Assembly: GCA_025504975.1 (NCBI GenBank)
Contig: JANUWI010000013.1
Location: 310,001-374,000 of the forward strand
Origin: Plenodomus lindquistii
Lineage: Eukaryota; Ascomycota; Dothideomycetes; Pleosporales; Leptosphaeriaceae
Direction of reading: 5' to 3'
Length of the DNA: 64,000 nt
Within the stretch, counting starts at the first letter, position 1. Each line of letters opens with the position of its first letter. This document shows positions 1 through 9,770 of the stretch, in pieces. The notes beneath the pieces are model-generated. The model saw nothing but the letters and a program-made list of their open reading frames with translations, was not told the origin of the DNA and did no database searches. A program made the translations under genes and the position numbers.

Positions 1-2
1 TA

Positions 3-2129
3 TGGATCCCATCCCTGGCCAAGGTCATTAGCACTAGGGACGTCACCTTTGACGAACAAACAACTTTTGATGGGAAGGTAGAAGACCTGATGGACAACCT
101 CATGCACAGCACACTAAGAGAAATCGCCACGCTTGTGAGGACCATGGAGCTCCCTTCACCAGCACACGAACCGGAAACTGAATCCTTCCACGAGGACGAT
201 GCTCTTGAAGAGGCCTCAGAGCCACATCCTGAAGCAGATCCGCCGGGATACTACAACGGTAGGAAGATTAGGGATCATTACCCATCTCCACCGCCGACGC
301 CGCCACCAGCGGCTCTCCTTGCACAATTCATGGCAGGGACACACCCTGAGGAACAATCGGTGTCATCCCGTACAATCCCATGGGCAGCAGCGTTTACCGC
401 AGGAACCCAAGCAGGCAACATAGGGACGACCGGAGGAGAAGCCATTGACAAAGCCCGATTGAGAAGGATGCTTGCCACCGGCTCGAGACCCCATCGCAGC
501 CAGCTACCGCCTCCTCCCACGTACAAAAGCAAGCTTGAGGATCATCCACTAGGCGCCGAGTTTAAACAAGCTGAACTTGACCATCTTTTGAGCCATGCTC
601 AGATGGGTTCATGGACTGAAGTTCCAATCAGAACGGCTAAGTCAACGGGACAACAGATCCTTGACTGCATGTGGGTCTACACGTACAAGCTGGATAAAGA
701 CCACAACCTCCTCAAATGCAAGGCGCGACTAGTGGTCCGAGGAGATCAACAGAGAAACATTACCTCTCAAGACACCTACGCAGCCACACTAGCTAGCCGC
801 TCGTTCAGAATGTTGATGGCAATCGCAGCCCAGCACGAACTAGAGCTCAAGCAATTCGACGTTACGAACGCGTTCGTACACGCAGCGATGGACCGAGTTG
901 TCTACATGCGTATGCCGAAAGGCCATCAGAAGGCCGGCACGATCCTACAAGTCAACAAGGCATTATATGGCCTTAGGATCTCACCACTGCTCTGGCAGAA
1001 GGAGTTCACAGCAACCCTGCAGAGGCTCGGCTTTGAAGCTATACCACATGAGCCGTGCTGCCTTATTAAGGGCAGTATCATTATCTTCTTTTACGTTGAT
1101 GATATCATCATGGCTTATCCAACAGGGCAGGATCAGCAGGCTACCGGAGTAACGGAGCAGCTGAAGAAGCAGTACACGATTACCGGAGGACACGACTTAC
1201 AATGGTTCCTCGGGATGGAGATAATCCGTGACCGAGCCTCGCGCCGGATCCAACTCTCCCAGGCCTCCTACTGCGACAAGATCAGTCGACTGATCGACGA
1301 TCGAGGAGTAGCACACGACACTCCGATGGCAGCCATTGAGCTATTGCCAAGCGACGGACTAGCGAGCCACGCGGACGTCAACAAATATCAACGAAAGATT
1401 GGATCACTTCTCTTCGCCGCAGTCACCACGCGACCAGACATCTCATTTGCTACGTCACGACTAGCAAGGCATCTTACCAATCCCAGCCATGAACATCACA
1501 AAGCTGCAGACCGAGTCTTGATGTATCTTCAGGACACCAAATCAACCGTGTTGCAACTCGGGGGTGGCTCACGCCTTCAAGTCGCAAGCGACGCCTCCTT
1601 TGCTGACAACACACGAGATAGGAAAAGCTCACAGGGCTACGCAATTAAGCTATACAACGGGCTTATCGCCTGGAAAGCAAACAAGCAGGACACGGTAACC
1701 ACGTCGACCACCGAAGCCGAACTCCTCGCTCTGTCCCAAGTCGCCAAGGAAGCTCTCTTTATCTCGAGGCTCCTTCAGGAGCTCCACGTCAAGATTGAGC
1801 CAGGACCTATTATCATTGAATGCGACAATCAACAGACCATCCGACTACTCACCGCGGAGGTCTCAAAGCTCCAAACCAAGCTCCGACACGTTGATATCCA
1901 CAACCACTGGCTACGGCAGGAAGTACAACAACAACGGATAAACGTACAGTACGTACAGTCATCAGAAATGATCGCAGACGGCCTCACAAAGGCCCTGCCG
2001 AAGGGATCCTGGGGAAGGTTCCTCCATCAACTCGGACTTATCAAAGCTGAGACGCTCTCAACGCCAACGAACGAGACTCCGATTGAGGAAATCCAACAGC
2101 AACTAGACCACCTCTCAATAACTCCTTAG
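3..2129 (+). CDS. copia pol polyprotein (integrase C-terminus, reverse transcriptase, RNase H), 5' partial
   Basis: The frame is open to the window edge; the first in-window Met (90) is not the real start. The upstream residues include STRDVTFDE, the end of the copia integrase (the ISRDV.FDE type motif). A spacer rich in Pro and Glu follows. The RT_copia domain covers about residues 165-410 counted from the Met, with the catalytic YVDD box at nt 1092-1103 preceded by FF and followed by IIM. RNase H lies near the C-terminus with the DASFAD, RKSSQGY and TTSTTEAE motifs and a later ECDNQQT. The end carries the usual HVDIHNHWLRQ and IADGLTKAL blocks. There is no internal stop or frameshift, so this copy could be functional or very recently so. 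RT, RNase H and integrase act in virus-like particles to copy and insert the element. Confidence 0.95.
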   Translation, partial: WIPSLAKVISTRDVTFDEQTTFDGKVEDLMDNLMHSTLREIATLVRTMELPSPAHEPETESFHEDDALEEASEPHPEADPPGYYNGRKIRDHYPSPPPTPPPAALLAQFMAGTHPEEQSVSSRTIPWAAAFTAGTQAGNIGTTGGEAIDKARLRRMLATGSRPHRSQLPPPPTYKSKLEDHPLGAEFKQAELDHLLSHAQMGSWTEVPIRTAKSTGQQILDCMWVYTYKLDKDHNLLKCKARLVVRGDQQRNITSQDTYAATLASRSFRMLMAIAAQHELELKQFDVTNAFVHAAMDRVVYMRMPKGHQKAGTILQVNKALYGLRISPLLWQKEFTATLQRLGFEAIPHEPCCLIKGSIIIFFYVDDIIMAYPTGQDQQATGVTEQLKKQYTITGGHDLQWFLGMEIIRDRASRRIQLSQASYCDKISRLIDDRGVAHDTPMAAIELLPSDGLASHADVNKYQRKIGSLLFAAVTTRPDISFATSRLARHLTNPSHEHHKAADRVLMYLQDTKSTVLQLGGGSRLQVASDASFADNTRDRKSSQGYAIKLYNGLIAWKANKQDTVTTSTTEAELLALSQVAKEALFISRLLQELHVKIEPGPIIIECDNQQTIRLLTAEVSKLQTKLRHVDIHNHWLRQEVQQQRINVQYVQSSEMIADGLTKALPKGSWGRFLHQLGLIKAETLSTPTNETPIEEIQQQLDHLSITP

Positions 2130-2171
2130 GAGAAAGGTTTCAGCCAGCAATAGCTTCCAGGCTGAAGGGGG

Positions 2172-2340
2172 TGTGTCAGATTGACGGAGTTATTCTAGAG
2201 CCAGTAGATAAGCGGGGCACAGGGTGCGCTAGCGCACCCTGTAGCCGACGCGACAAAACTAGCCTCCTGAGCAACGCTCGGAGAAGACACAATCAATGAT
2301 CTCAACCATCATCAAATTCATCAATATTCGTGCACTTTCA
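2172..2340 (+). repeat. 3' LTR of the copia element
   Basis: The LTR begins with TGTGTCAG straight after the polypurine tract and ends near a CA at 2339-2340, about 169 bp. The exact start could be 2172 or 2174, because both give TG. It contains a perfect 24-bp palindrome at 2219-2242 (half-site ACAGGGTGCGCT). The matching 5' LTR is outside the window, so the ends and the target-site duplication cannot be confirmed here. Confidence 0.75.
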
Positions 2341-2358
2341 ATAGTACCGTGCATCTGA

Positions 2359-3684
2359 CAAGGTACATTCTCAAACTCAGTCCAGACGCAATGGCTAACG
2401 AGGTCGCAGAGCCCAGGAGTACGCTACGGTCTTGCGACAATGTCCACAGATACGGGCCACAACTCCTCTGTAATCGACGGCTCATGGGCCTACCAACAAC
2501 CCGGCAAGCAGCAGAACTGGGGCTATCTGGCTATGCACGGCTCTGTCGTGACTGCTAAAACCATCATCGCGGCATACTACGAAAAGTCCATCGCCTACAA
2601 CTACTATGCTGGTTGCTCTACTGGTGGTCGGCAAGGTCTCAAAGAGGCGGAATTTTACCCCGATGATTTCGACGGCATCATCGCTGGCGCCCCAGCTTGG
2701 TGGACATCGCACCTCCAGCCCTGGACCGCGCAAGTTGCAGCATACAACCTCCCGACAACAGCGGACCACCATATCCCTCCGACCCTGTTCCCCGTCATCC
2801 AAGCAGAAGTCATGAAGCAATGTGATCCGCAAGACGGTCTCGTCGACGGCCTGATCTCCGACCCCAACAGCTGTACTTTCCGCCCAGAAGAACTTCTCTG
2901 CACTCCATCCTGCAACACATCCGCCTGCCTCACCGTACCTCAACTAACCACCCTCGATAAACTATACTCGGACTTTGTAGGCGAAAACCAGACATTTTTC
3001 TACCCACACCTCAATCTCGGCAGCGAAGTAAATTGGCCCGTCCTTCTAGGTTCCGACGCTCCAAATCCGCTGGGAACAGGCTATGTACAGTACTTCATGG
3101 GGTTTGGCGCAGATTGGCCATGGCAGAACTTCAACGAGGATATCGCAAGATTGGCAGATCGCACAGACCCTGGGAATGCGAGTGTAGGCTTTGATCTGAG
3201 TGCGTATCAAGCCAAGGGCGGCAAGATATTGGCTTATCATGGTATGAGCGATGGACATATTCCGACAAATTCGTTGAAATACTTCTACGAGCAGGTCACG
3301 CGGACGCTGAAGCCGAAGGGTGTTGAGGTCCATGATTTCTTCCGTTCCTTTTTTGTGCCGGGGATGGGACATTGCGTGGGTACTGCGGTGGATGCGCCGT
3401 GGTACTTTGCTGGGCCGAATCAAGCGGGTGCACTGGGGCCAACTGTGTATGGTGTACCCGGGTTCGAAGACAGAGAGCACGATGCGTTGCTTGCTATGAT
3501 GGCTTGGGTGGAAGAAGGTGTGGCACCTGAACAGATCATCGGCACGAAGTATGTCAACGAGACGCTGCATGCTGGTGTGAAGAGGCAGAGACCGCTCTGC
3601 ATATATCCGAAGCAAGCGAAGTATAAGGGTGAGGGGGACGTGAACAGCGCTCAGAGTTGGGAGTGTAAATCTTTATACGAGTAG
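2359..3684 (+). pseudogene. Tannase / feruloyl esterase, 5' truncated at the retrotransposon
   Basis: This is the C-terminal three quarters of a tannase-family (PF07519) secreted serine esterase, which releases ferulic or gallic acid from plant cell-wall esters or tannins. Counted from the Met at 2440, the nucleophile is Ser60 in GCSTGGRQG, the acid is probably Asp271 in HGMSDGH and the base is His311 in GMGHCVG. The adjacent cysteines (Cys59, Cys312) make the CS-D-HC arrangement known for fungal feruloyl esterases. The family usually has 500-580 residues with a signal peptide, but here the frame can be followed back only to 2359 (TGA at 2356) through RYGLATMSTDTGH. No signal peptide or N-terminal lobe is present. 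The 3' LTR ends at about 2340, so the gene was probably split by the insertion. The upstream half may survive left of the element. A second frame (2349-2558) overlaps and is not convincing. Confidence 0.85.
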
Positions 3685-3855
3685 ACGTGTAGCAGTTGAC
3701 GGCACAACATGTCCGCATGGTATAACTTTACAAGTATGAACTATTATCTCTATGGCCAGACAGACTTGAAAGGGACAGGACCTTGTTTGTTGATTTCGTT
3801 ATCGAGCAGCTGTAAGTAATGTTCTACACCGTATCAGCCTCAAGTCACACATTTT

Positions 3856-5488
3856 TCAACCTGAAAATTCACCTCCACTATGCCATCTCTGGCCCAGTCG
3901 TTTCAGTGCTCCACGGAACCGTTTGACCCTTAGCTCGATGTCCAAATCCGCAGAATTACGCATCCACTTGGTATCTATGGCTACAACTCGGTACAACAGA
4001 TATATGCTGAAAGGCGATAATCTTTCGATGTCGTACCGGTAGACATCTATCGACCTGAGGGAGCATGGCTCCTCCATGATAAGCATTTTTAGTTCGGCAA
4101 GCGTCTGCTGGTCGGTACGGAGAAATATCTCCTGAAGATCTAAAGTCAAACTTGTGAGATTGATATCGGCTGTTCGATAAAACGCATCTCTATCGTCGGC
4201 ATGTCCCGTAAGCTTGCCACCCTCGCTGAAGAGAAGGAGTTGGGCACTAACCTACTTAGTATCACTACCATGGAACATTGAATTGGGGAGACTGACAGGG
4301 AAATGAGAGAAAACGAACTCGATAGCATGAAGGTATTCCCTTCAAGAGCAACGCTTTGCTTGAGGACATCAGACGCCTCCACAAGCATCCTCCACTCGTC
4401 AACTTCTGACGAGCCTAGCGGTGTAGGTTCGTGAATGAACATGTGGACTTTTTCAAGCAGACTCGATGCTTCGAATAATGTAGAGAAAGGTGTGCGGGAG
4501 AGACTCAAGTCGACCGGGCCTACGTGACCTCTTGTCAAAGACGAGCGCCTTCCAGATTCGATCGTTATGTATCTAGATGGGAGTGTGCGTAATTAGCGGA
4601 CAGCAAACCCAATGTAACAATGTGTGCATTGGACATGACTGCCTTACATACCTATCCAGGATCATAATCCCGCGCCAAAGGTCAGGAATATTGTCACCCT
4701 CCCGCGAATCGACTAATTCTGTTGTTCGTGTCCAGGAAGATTCCTGGTTCCGATGGATGGACAGTTCCTCTGCCGCTCTTACCGTAGCAGCAATCGACAA
4801 GTAAGCGGCAGGGTACTTACCATTTACCACTTCATACAGTGTAATCAAGAGTCTTGCCGTAACGAGAACGGAGGAGTTGAGTCCTGCGCCTTCCAACCTG
4901 GCAATCCAGGACTTGACCTCCAGGTACAGCCACATAACAGCAGGTGTGGAGTCTTGCGACTGCCCAGCTTCTACTGAAGCTTCGGAACCTGATGTATCGA
5001 ACGGAATGATTGCGCAAGCCAGAACGAGTGAGTCAACGGTGCCTTTGCTCCATTCGTATGGAAACAAACTGTGTATCCGTGTGGGCAGAGAGAACCCGAA
5101 CCAAGGCCAGATGTCGCGGGTATATATCGAGACGAGTTCATCAGGCGTAACACCAATGTCGACAAATCTCCGAACGAGGGCGCGTTTGATGCCTTGCGGC
5201 GTCAAGGTTTCATCGTTGTCGTTGTTATCGTCGTCTATCGGCTCTCTATCTGGTGACAGCGATCGTCTGGGACTGATGTACCAACAAGCGTGGCCAATCC
5301 TACAATAATATCATAAATCAGCAAGGATCATAATTGTACCATTGGCACTAGCCTCCACAAGCGGGAGAATATATCGAGTACCTTTTGCAATGAGTGCATT
5401 GAGGCCGCAGTTTGTCACATCTACGTTCATCTCCCACACAGCGAATACACGGTGTCCCCAGACCATGGTATCCCTTTACAGGCTCCAT
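3856..5488 (-). CDS. Zn(II)2Cys6 transcription factor with fungal-specific TF domain
   Basis: The start ATG at 5488-5486 opens exon 1 (5488-5382), which holds the zinc cluster. The cluster continues in exon 2 (5299-4652) after an 82-nt intron, giving CIRCVGDERRCDKLRPQC, then THC and GHAC (C-X2-C-X6-C-X6-C-X2-C-X6-C). An acidic Asp/Asn stretch follows, then the fungal-specific TF domain (TLYEVVNGKYPAAYLS, LWRGIMILDRY). Intron 2 is 4573-4651 and exon 3 starts at 4572. A third intron lies within about 4247-4320, but no donor/acceptor pair I tried was fully satisfying. The last exon ends at TGA 3858-3856 with a typical C-terminal helix pair (RLSPFSIYLLYRVVAID, RWHSGGEFSG). The protein has about 460 aa and is nuclear and DNA-binding. 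The gene converges on the tannase with 171 bp between stops, so a role in regulating that esterase is conceivable but unproven. Confidence 0.85.
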
Positions 5489-7338
5489 GGCTTAAGCAAC
5501 GGTAATATGGGTTTTGGGGCGTGAGACCACGCGTAGGGGAAAAGGAGGTATATGGGCCTTCAACCGACTCGAGGACGCGACTCTGCGCTGTTTTCGTTAG
5601 CGTCGGCTCGGTAAACAATGCACTGCTAAGACTCAAGCTTCAACAGGCTTGCGTTCCGACAGGAGTGGCAGGATGCGAATGTGGAGCGATGATGTGGTCA
5701 CGGTGCGAGGTGAAGGAAGGAGCGAGACCGGGCCTGCCCAGCAACAACAACAACCATCACCACACTAGCCCGCGCACGCACGCCTCATCTCAAATACCGC
5801 CGCTTCGTAATTCTGCTGGCAAGACCCATGTGACATGTGATTCTACGACGACATCTCTCAGCACTAACCACAGCAACAACATGCTATATTCACCCTACAG
5901 ATAATGATCTAGACACTGGTAAAGTGCGACGTGAAAAAACATTTTTTTGGCGGCAGTGAAGGGTCGTAATCCGACTGCTGTACGGTGACTACACGGTGAC
6001 CACACGGTTGCCACACGGTTGCCACACGATTGCCACACGGTAGCTACACGGCAGCAGCTTAACTCCAACCCTTCACTAACCCTAACTTCATTTCCTACTT
6101 CTCCCAGCTCATCACAAATCAACATCATGCAAGTCCCTCTCTGGTCTAACGCGTTCTGAACCGATTCTGAACACATTCTGAACATGTTCCCAGACTACAC
6201 TAAGACGACTCTCACTCCTACATCTACAAGGCCCCTACAGTCGCGAGGACATGAATAGAAACCTACACCTCTATTCTATCTCCATCTCTACTTAGCACAG
6301 CAGAGTGAGCAACACCGTCCCACCACCTTCAACTCCCCTTCTCGCTCTTGTACTGGGGAAGCAGTTATACAGCACTCTCCGCCCTCAAAATAAGGAAGCA
6401 AGTATACAACACCCCCTCGGTACAACCTTCTAGCTTAGCAGTGCTATGTCTACGCCGTAGTCTGCTCTTAATCTCATCTATTACTCGCCTTAAGAACAAG
6501 AAGAAAGACCCATCGAATCGGGCCCTGTATCATCAAGGAAAGGCAATATACACATGGACATAGTATAAGAAGAAGAAGAAGCAGCAGAGTAGTCATGTCT
6601 TCCTAGCCCCCTCACATCTTCCTCAACCTCACCCAGCCTTACAACAAGCCATAACATAACTAGAATAAGCTATCAAGTGACAATTCCAGACTACAAAATA
6701 AATCTTCATTCCCAAACACCACACCTGCTTCATCAACATCACCTAGCCTCACTATAAGCCATAATAACCCCACCAAATCAAGCCATTGCGCCACACTCCA
6801 GACAACAGCGTAGTCTCTCTCGTATCCCTAAGGAATTCAGCTTCACAAGTGCGTCGTACTTAAAATTCCTCGTAAAAAAACTCAAACCCTAACATTAACA
6901 ACTTTTTACTCGACGAGATTTTTGTATCGAGCATACCAGACATGTCAAAACGACGGAGAACAGGGGAAATCTTTTGTAGTGGGGAGCAAAGTATACAGGC
7001 TGTCATGACGGGAACGTTTGTAGACCGCTAGAAGCGGAGAGCGGGTGAGTCGTTATCAGACAGGGGTGGCGGATCCCGTGTATATAATGAGTGGGGTTGA
7101 TGTTGCACGGCATGCTTTTTTGTTTACTTCTAAACCTTGCGTTGCACGTTTTACGGGAGGCAAGCAGCTCAATCGACTCTTTCTAGCGGTCTGCGGATCA
7201 ATTCAGCAATCACTTACCACATGCATAGCAACCAAACTTAATAAAGTTAGAAAATTCATCTTCAATTCTATAACTAGTCATCCTATCATCATACACCCGC
7301 CCATACCTATCCCATCCCGATTCCATCCCTATTCATAA
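5489..7338. other. Intergenic, no convincing gene
   Basis: There is 1.85 kb between the regulator's start and the stop of the Mmc1-like gene. Open frames are short and lack domain character. It holds an 11-bp minisatellite (5981-6055), a poly-A/poly-T rich junction near 5935-5950 and two loosely similar C/A-rich blocks (around 6618-6665 and 6728-6770). Short CCCTAA matches at 6079 and 6894 are too brief to be telomeric. The promoter of the regulator must lie in its first few hundred bases. Confidence 0.6.
5981..6055 (+). repeat. 11-bp tandem minisatellite, about 7 units
   Basis: Consecutive units are TACGGTGAC, TACACGGTGAC, CACACGGTTGC (twice), CACACGATTGC, CACACGGTAGC and TACACGGCAGC. The array is flanked by an exact 10-bp inverted repeat, AGTGAAGGGT at 5955-5964 and ACCCTTCACT at 6068-6077, so it may be the inside of a 123-bp miniature element. 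Confidence 0.85.
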
Positions 7339-9332
7339 TCATACACTCCTCTCCTTTCCCTTCCCATCACTCCTCTCAAGCGCCTCCCTAACCCTCCTCA
7401 CCCCCTCCCAAGCCATCCTCCTATCCTGCTCCCCTGTATCCACCACTCCCCTACCCCCTCCCTCCGTCCTGCCCAAAACCAACCTAACACCCTCCTCCGC
7501 CCTCTTCAACGTGCGTCGTCCCTCCTCCCTAACAACACCCTGCCACCTCTCCCTCGCCCCTTCCCAAAGCTTCTGCATGCGGCGAAGAGAAAAGGTGAGT
7601 CCGAGTGCAGCAACGGCACCAGCTTCGAATAAAGAAAAGGACTCGACGCCGACGTAGAGAATGGCAGTTAGGGCGGAGGACATGGCTGTTGTGCTGAATG
7701 TTTGGAGCAACAGACGTTGGGCGAGGGCTTGGAGGGGCGGGACGGCATCGTTGATGAGGGAGGTGCGTGTGCTGCCGATGAGTTGGGGCCAGGGAGTGGG
7801 GTCTTGGACGTCGGTTGATATGTCGACGGTTGGTGGTGGTGGAGTCTCGGAGGCGGGCGCGGTGTCGAGTTTTGTTACAGCAGGAGTCTCAGTATCAGTG
7901 ATAGCGAGATGTTGCACGTCGTCTGGGAAGCCGGCTTGCGACATGCGCCCCGCGAGGTAGATGCTGTTTTTCTCGGCTGAGACGAGCCATCGTCGTTCGA
8001 GGATCTCGGTGGCGAGCATTGTTACGTCGTCGACACGCCAGAGGAGTTTCCACCATGCTAGCTTGTGCCAGTTGCGCGAGGAGAAGGCTTCGTCTAATTG
8101 GTCGCGCAGTTCAGTGTGGGATTGCTCGGCCCAGGTGTCGAGGTTGCTGAGGATTGACGAGGTGGTTGCAGTGTGTGTTGGGGTGGAGGCGCGGCGCTGT
8201 TGGAGAGCGAGGTCTTCCAAGGTGAGTTTTGCTTCGACGTCAGAGACGAGTGAGGAGATGAGAGTCTTCATGGAGGGCTTGATAGCGGAAGATGGTTGCA
8301 GGTCTTGCAAGAGCCAGTTTGAGACGATGGGCAGACCAGAGCGGAACCAGCCATGTTCGTAAGCCAGGGAATTCTCTACCGAGTCACGGAAGGTGTTGAT
8401 GGCTTTTAGTCCAGTCTCGACGTTGACTGCTGCGCTGGTCTTCTGAACTTGAGGCACTGCATCTTTCGAGGTCGCTGGAAGGTCGATGGCCAGCTTGACT
8501 GTCTCGTCCAGCTCTTTGGCACTATCTGCTGAGAATCGACCAAAGGCTACGGCGCTGTCTAGCCCCTCGCCGAAGACTATAGTCTTGTGCACCGGATATG
8601 GAACTGGCGTTCCTCTTGCTGACGTAGCCTGCAGTTTGGGGACCAGTATCGACTCTGCAGAGCTCTCCGTCATGGCCGCCACAGCATTACTCGCAACATT
8701 AGTATTGAGCGTCGAGACCAGAACCTCCAGGTTGTGTAGCCTGAGCACTCGCGACGGTACCGACAAGACCTTATACAATGGCGTGGGTGCATGCGCGTCC
8801 GAGTCTTCTCCATACCTACGCATCTCATTAGCTTCATCCCAATCCGTTTGTTGTCTTGAGGGACGACTCACTTCAATAGCACAGCGCGCTCGCGCCCCTC
8901 CCCCGCCTTGTCCAACTCCTTCTCCCACTTCTCCTCCGCCCCCAACGGATCCGCAATCAATAACCGTGCCAACCGCTGAGCGCCGACCTGACTGTTCAAG
9001 CCCAGTACTGCAACCCGCGTGACGCCATTCTCGACGGCCAGCCCACAAAGCGCCAATTGCAGTCTGCTTATGTTGACCCAAGTCTCTGCCGCACTGCTCA
9101 GCGCCGACAGCGCATCATGCAATTCCTTGTTCTGTGGCGGGATGTTCGGTCGCAGGTTTATCGCAGAGGGCGCAACGTGTGTGGATGCGGAGCGCACTCG
9201 GAGGTGTGACGGCCGCGCGACATTGCAATTGCGACAGCAGAGGGGGGATGTGGCGGGTATTCGTAGTCGTTCAATTGCTGATCGCTTCAGCCAGCTTGTC
9301 GAACGCGGCGCAAAGGCCGCCCATGGAGGCAT
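7339..9332 (-). CDS. Mmc1-like mitochondrial protein (dynamin-superfamily-like)
   Basis: There are two exons. Exon 1 ends in AVLLK at a GTGAGT donor near 8870, and an intron of about 60 nt ends ..GCGTAG before GTATGGAGAAG. The junction reads LLKYGEDSD. I took the Met at 9332 because it begins an Arg/Ser-rich, acid-poor leader (MPPWAAFAPRSTSWLKRS) that looks like a mitochondrial presequence. The frame stays open to 9542, so an earlier start is possible. After the leader comes NLRPNIPPQNKELHDAL and a degenerate P-loop-like VAVLGLNSQVGAQRL, then RLLIADPLGAEEKWEKELD. A long helical middle follows and two hydrophobic stretches lie near the C-terminus (ALTAILYVGVES, AGAVAALGLTFSL). This order resembles the fungal Mmc1 family, a dynamin-like pseudoenzyme of the mitochondrial matrix/inner membrane tied to cristae shape. 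That identification is from memory of the family and is moderate in strength. The product has about 640 aa. Confidence 0.68.
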
Positions 9333-9770
9333 TGGGCTGGGAGATGGGACATTGTTGGAGAAGTGGTCCAATCTTGAACTTGACGTAGTTTCGGCAGAGC
9401 TAAGCTTCTCGGACCGCTGTGGCACGTGCACGAGGTTGACCTGGGCAATGTCGACAACTGGGCTTGGAACATTACAGAAAGGCAAGGCACAGCTGCAGCG
9501 TTGAACATAGAGGTAGTCATGTGTTAGGAATGGTGCTGTCATTGAGGAGAAGCTAGCCCATGTGAGCCTCAGGGTAGGCCAGCAGATTATTACCGTTCAT
9601 CGTAAGGTGTTTTCCCTCTATCGCCCGTGCATCGGACTTGCAATACGCCAGCCTTAACATACTCAAGACATCGCTAGCCTGCCGTTACAAAACTCATAAG
9701 CCTAGGCCTGCGCAGACTTCCCTTCTACTACTTCGGGTTCGCTTTGAGATCGAGAATGGTTCGGAAGTAC

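Larger units (their letters stand above)
1..2340 (+). mobile_element. Ty1/copia LTR retrotransposon, 3' part
   Basis: The left window edge cuts through a copia-type element. What remains is the end of the integrase region, the reverse transcriptase and RNase H, a short purine-rich tract (GAAGGGGG, about 2164-2171) and a 3' LTR. Gag, protease, most of integrase and the 5' LTR would lie to the left, outside the window. The pol frame is fully open, so the copy looks young or at least not mutated by RIP. The element runs directly into a truncated tannase gene on the same strand, which suggests insertion into that gene. Confidence 0.93.

Noticed and set aside
2349..2558. Frame overlapping the esterase junction as the true esterase N-terminus
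   Set aside because: It runs out of frame with MSTDTGH; the 2359 frame continues directly into the esterase.
6076..6905. CCCTAA-like words as interstitial telomere repeats
   Set aside because: Only one or two units at two scattered sites; chance occurrence is enough.
8486..9022. Plus-strand frame of 178 residues
   Set aside because: Antisense shadow of the Mmc1-like gene with no domain character.
8868..9081. First roughly 80 residues of the long minus frame 7339-9081 as the N-terminus of the Mmc1-like protein
   Set aside because: They are intron plus the wrong frame of exon 1; splicing at GTGAGT gives LLKYGEDSD and a mitochondrial-type leader instead.
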